Assembly (NCBI GenBank): GCA_039208045.1
Contig: JBCCRH010000315.1
Span: 1 to 7,586, forward strand
Direction of reading: 5' to 3'
Length of the DNA stretch: 7,586 bases
From: JBCCRH01 sp039208045
GTDB lineage: Bacteria > Bacteroidota > Bacteroidia > Chitinophagales > Saprospiraceae
The notes under the pieces are model-generated. The model saw only the letters and a program-made list of their open reading frames with translations. It was not told the DNA's origin and did not search any database. Both the position numbers and the translations under genes were made by a program. Position 1 is the stretch's first letter, and each line of letters begins with the position of its first letter. Shown here one piece after another: positions 4,902 to 7,586 of the stretch.

Positions 4902-7586
4902 ATGGCAGTTTCCACCACCCAATCTTCTTGGTTCAAAGACAGTATCTTCTATGCCCTTCACATCCGATCATTTTTCGATTCTACGAATAGCGGCATTGGT
5001 GATATTAATGGCTTAGTTGAAAAGTTAGATTACCTCGAAGACTTGGGAGTCAATTGTATTTCACTGCTGCCGTTCTATGCCTCTCCACTTAAAGATGATG
5101 GCTACGATATCACTGATTACTGCACCATTCATCCCGATTACGGTACGATGGAGCAGTTTCGGCTATTCTTGGAAGAAGCGCATAAGCGAGGTATTCGGGT
5201 AGTGATTGATATGATTATGAACCATACCTCCACTACGCACGAGTGGTTTCAGCGGGCGCGCCAGGCACCCGCAGGCTCACCAGAGCGCGACTTTTACATT
5301 TGGAGCGACACACAAGAGAAATTTCAAGATGCCCGAGTCATCTTTAGCGATTACGAAACGTCCAACTGGGAGTGGGATAATGTCGCTAAATCGTACTACT
5401 GGCACCGTTTTTACAGCCACCAAGCGGATTTGAATTACGATAACCCACAGGTACGCCGAGAGATCGAAAAAGTAATGGACTTTTGGTTTGAAACGGGAGT
5501 GGATGGGGTGCGCCTGAGTTCGGTGATGTTTATTTTCCGAAGCGAAGGGAGCAATTGTGAGAATCTACCTAAAGTACACGAATACCTCAAAGAACTGAGG
5601 GCATGGGTGGATAAAAAGCATCCGGATAAGATACTCATGGCAGAAACCAATCTTTGGCCCGAAGAGGCCGCCGAATACTATGGTGAGGGGGATGAGTGCC
5701 ATATGAACTACCATTTCCCACTTATGCCGCGTTTGTATATGGCTTTGCAGACCGAAGATAGCTACCCCATCATTGATATTTTGGATCAGACCCCATCCAT
5801 ACCAGATAATGCCCAGTGGGCCTTGTTTCTGCGGAACCACGATGATCTCATGCTATCTATGGTGACAGAGGAAGAGCGCGACTACCTCTATAAAGTCTTT
5901 GCACAAGATCATGGCGCTAAAATTAATGAAGGTATCCGGCGCAGGCTGGCGCCGCTACTCAGTAATGATCGCCGTAAGATCGAAGTGCTCAATAGCTTGG
6001 TGTTTTCTTTGCCAGGCACGCCAGTGCTTTATTATGGGGATGAGATTGGTATGGGCGATAATATTTATCTGGGGGATAGAAATGGCGTACGCACCCCCAT
6101 GCAGTGGAGTTCCGACCGCAACGCGGGCTTTTCGGGGGCCAACCCACAAAAGCTATTTTTACCCGTTATCCAAGACCCTTCCTATCGCTATGAAGCGGTC
6201 AATGTGGAAATTCAGAGTCGCAATCCTTCTTCTTTGCTGTGGTGGATGAAGAATCTGATCACCATGCGTAAACGGCTCAAAGCTTTTAGTCATGGTCAAA
6301 TTGAGTTTTTAGAAGCTGCAAATAGTAAAGTGCTGGCTTTTATGCGCATTTATGAAGGTGAGAGTATTTTAGTAGTGACCAATTTATCTAAGTTTTCTCA
6401 GGCGGTTGCCATCGACTTGCGTCAATACGAGGGGATTCGGCCTACGGAGATATTTAGCCAAAACCGCTTTTTTAAGATTACCGAAGAGCCCTACCAATTT
6501 ACGATTGGCCCTTATGGCTACTATTGGTTTCTGATGGAGCAAAGCGAAGAGGCCGAAGTAATCCCCCGCGACCGTGTGATCCCTGAGCTAGAAATTGACC
6601 ACGATTTTGCTACCCTCTTCGATACGTATACCTCCAAGCGGAGCTTTGAAAAAAAGATTTTACAAAACTACCTGCCTACTTGCCGTTGGTTTGGTGGGAA
6701 ATCGCGTAAAATGGTAGCCGTTGACGTGAGCCGCGCCCCAGCTATTGATTTTGATGAGCGCAAAGGTTTTTTTCTGAATATCCATATCCGATATACCGAT
6801 GGTTTGCCAGAGACCTACTTTTTGCCAGTCACTACTGTACAGAATGCAGAACAGATTGTTTATCACCTCAAAAACAATCCTAAAAGTGTACTCTGCTATT
6901 TCAAAACACCCAATGGCGAAGGGATTATCATCGATGCTATTTATGAAGAGGCCTTTCGAAATGAGCTGTTCTGGCTAATCAAAAATAACCGTTCGATTGA
7001 CCTCATTGGGGGGCGCTTGGCCTTTGAGGCCGGTAAAATAGTGGACGAGCTAGAAATTCTGAAAGACGACATCGTCTCTGAAGTGCTGAAAGCAGAGCAG
7101 AGCAATACTTCTGTGATTTACAACAATCAATTCTTCTTTAAAATCTATCGCAAGCTAGATATTGACATCAATCCAGATTTGGAGCTAGTACGCTTCCTTT
7201 CGGAAAATACGGACTTCCAGAACTCACCTCGCTATGGGGGCGGCATTCAGTTTGAAGACTACAATGAAAAGACTTACACTATTTTAGGTCTTTTGCAAAA
7301 TAAAATCCCGAACCAGGGCGAAGCTTGGACGGTGATGTTACAGGCGCTAAACCGCTATTATGAAAAAGTACTAGCTAAGAGCGAGCGCGATCAACCTATT
7401 CCTCCTCTGGTGCAGAGCAAAAAGATGCAGTTTGAAGATTTACCAGAAAAGGTGCAGAAATTTATAGGTAGTGTGACTTATGAGCGGGTGACCTTGCTCG
7501 GACGCCGCACCGCAGAAATGCACATTGCCTTGGCCTCTGATCTGCAGAATCCCGACTTCTGCCCCGACCGCTTTTCGTATAACTAC
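4902..7586 (+). CDS. treS: Trehalose synthase-maltokinase fusion (TreS-Mak), GH13 nucleophile replaced by Ser, C-terminus beyond the right edge
   Basis: Cytoplasmic fusion of a GH13 maltose alpha-D-glucosyltransferase (trehalose/maltose interconversion) with a maltokinase (maltose + ATP to maltose-1-phosphate, the GlgE substrate). From ATG 4902 there are 895 stop-free residues; such fusions usually have about 1,100. GH13 part, about 10-440: region I DMIMNHTS (103-110); HRFYSHQADLNYDNP (168-182); region II GVDGVRLSSV (199-208); general acid in LMAETNLWPE (245-254, Glu248); region IV FLRNHDDL (309-316, Asp314); GDNIYLGDRNGVRTPMQW (385-402), a TreS signature. A beta-sandwich C-domain follows to about 545. 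The maltokinase N-cap starts near 578 (CRWFGGKSRK, 594-603), then EQSNTSVIYNNQFFFKIYRKL (732-752) for nucleotide binding, INPDLE (756-761) and LGRRTAEMHIALAS (866-879). The kinase catalytic loop lies outside the window. Family members have RLDA in region II with Asp as nucleophile; here it is Ser206. ATG 4897 is in another frame that stops early. No frameshift is seen. Confidence 0.93.
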   Translation, partial: MAVSTTQSSWFKDSIFYALHIRSFFDSTNSGIGDINGLVEKLDYLEDLGVNCISLLPFYASPLKDDGYDITDYCTIHPDYGTMEQFRLFLEEAHKRGIRVVIDMIMNHTSTTHEWFQRARQAPAGSPERDFYIWSDTQEKFQDARVIFSDYETSNWEWDNVAKSYYWHRFYSHQADLNYDNPQVRREIEKVMDFWFETGVDGVRLSSVMFIFRSEGSNCENLPKVHEYLKELRAWVDKKHPDKILMAETNLWPEEAAEYYGEGDECHMNYHFPLMPRLYMALQTEDSYPIIDILDQTPSIPDNAQWALFLRNHDDLMLSMVTEEERDYLYKVFAQDHGAKINEGIRRRLAPLLSNDRRKIEVLNSLVFSLPGTPVLYYGDEIGMGDNIYLGDRNGVRTPMQWSSDRNAGFSGANPQKLFLPVIQDPSYRYEAVNVEIQSRNPSSLLWWMKNLITMRKRLKAFSHGQIEFLEAANSKVLAFMRIYEGESILVVTNLSKFSQAVAIDLRQYEGIRPTEIFSQNRFFKITEEPYQFTIGPYGYYWFLMEQSEEAEVIPRDRVIPELEIDHDFATLFDTYTSKRSFEKKILQNYLPTCRWFGGKSRKMVAVDVSRAPAIDFDERKGFFLNIHIRYTDGLPETYFLPVTTVQNAEQIVYHLKNNPKSVLCYFKTPNGEGIIIDAIYEEAFRNELFWLIKNNRSIDLIGGRLAFEAGKIVDELEILKDDIVSEVLKAEQSNTSVIYNNQFFFKIYRKLDIDINPDLELVRFLSENTDFQNSPRYGGGIQFEDYNEKTYTILGLLQNKIPNQGEAWTVMLQALNRYYEKVLAKSERDQPIPPLVQSKKMQFEDLPEKVQKFIGSVTYERVTLLGRRTAEMHIALASDLQNPDFCPDRFSYNY
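5496..5525 (+). other. Degenerate GH13 region II: nucleophile Asp replaced by Ser206
   Basis: Codons 199-208 of TreS-Mak read G-V-D-G-V-R-L-S-S-V. The family reads G-(V/I)-D-G-F-R-L-D-A-V here, with the Asp as covalent nucleophile. Codon 206 (AGT, 5517-5519) and codon 207 (TCG) replace Asp-Ala. Flanking residues, including the conserved Arg204 and downstream EGSNCENLP (215-223), stay in register, so alignment at this point is unambiguous and a local frameshift does not explain it. Confidence 0.85.

Noticed and set aside
5510..5525. Compensated frameshift as explanation for the lost TreS nucleophile
   Set aside because: Residues directly before (GVDGVRL) and after (EGSNCENLP) are in register with the family, and no shifted reading restores D-A.
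5435..6866. Short frames on both strands within TreS-Mak (for example 5899-6249 plus and 5565-5840 minus)
   Set aside because: They overlap the strongly conserved TreS-Mak coding frame and show no protein family features.

Overview
The window looks like chromosomal DNA from a gliding-type Bacteroidota. The clearest marker is a large secreted protein ending in the gliding-motility-associated (CHU_C-type) sorting domain of the type IX secretion system. Start codons lack Shine-Dalgarno sequences, and candidate promoters fit the Bacteroidota TTG / TAnnTTTG pattern. Base composition is moderate. A Saprospiria (Lewinella/Haliscomenobacter-like) source is my guess and cannot be proven from this window.

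Layout: (1) positions 1-1078, minus strand: a MATE-family multidrug/Na+ antiporter, cut off by the left edge before its C-terminus. (2) 1079-1218: a 140-bp divergent intergenic region with a candidate promoter for each side. (3) 1219-3924, plus strand: a 901-residue T9SS cell-surface protein with a signal peptide, two N-terminal domains, seven tandem Ig/PKD-like repeats and a C-terminal sorting domain. (4) 3925-4109: an intergenic region with a 78-bp imperfect palindrome that looks like a dispersed repeat or a stem-loop terminator. (5) 4110-4820, plus: a 236-residue class I SAM-dependent methyltransferase. (6) 4902-7586, plus: an 895-residue N-terminal part of a trehalose synthase-maltokinase (TreS-Mak) fusion, cut off by the right edge. 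The MATE and TreS-Mak frames are open through the window edges.

The genes do not form an obvious single pathway. The MATE pump is divergent from the rest, the surface protein is probably its own transcription unit closed by the palindrome, and the methyltransferase and TreS-Mak are co-directional with an 81-bp gap. TreS-Mak belongs to the trehalose -> maltose -> maltose-1-phosphate -> GlgE alpha-glucan route.

The most notable observation is in TreS-Mak. The GH13 nucleophile aspartate, normally in an R-L-D-A motif, is replaced by serine (R-L-S-S, Ser206). The other catalytic motifs and the visible part of the maltokinase domain are retained. This suggests a fusion enzyme whose isomerase half is silent or repurposed. 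Second in interest is the surface protein's repeat array, whose periods alternate strictly 72/69 residues, pointing to growth by duplication of a two-repeat, 423-bp block.
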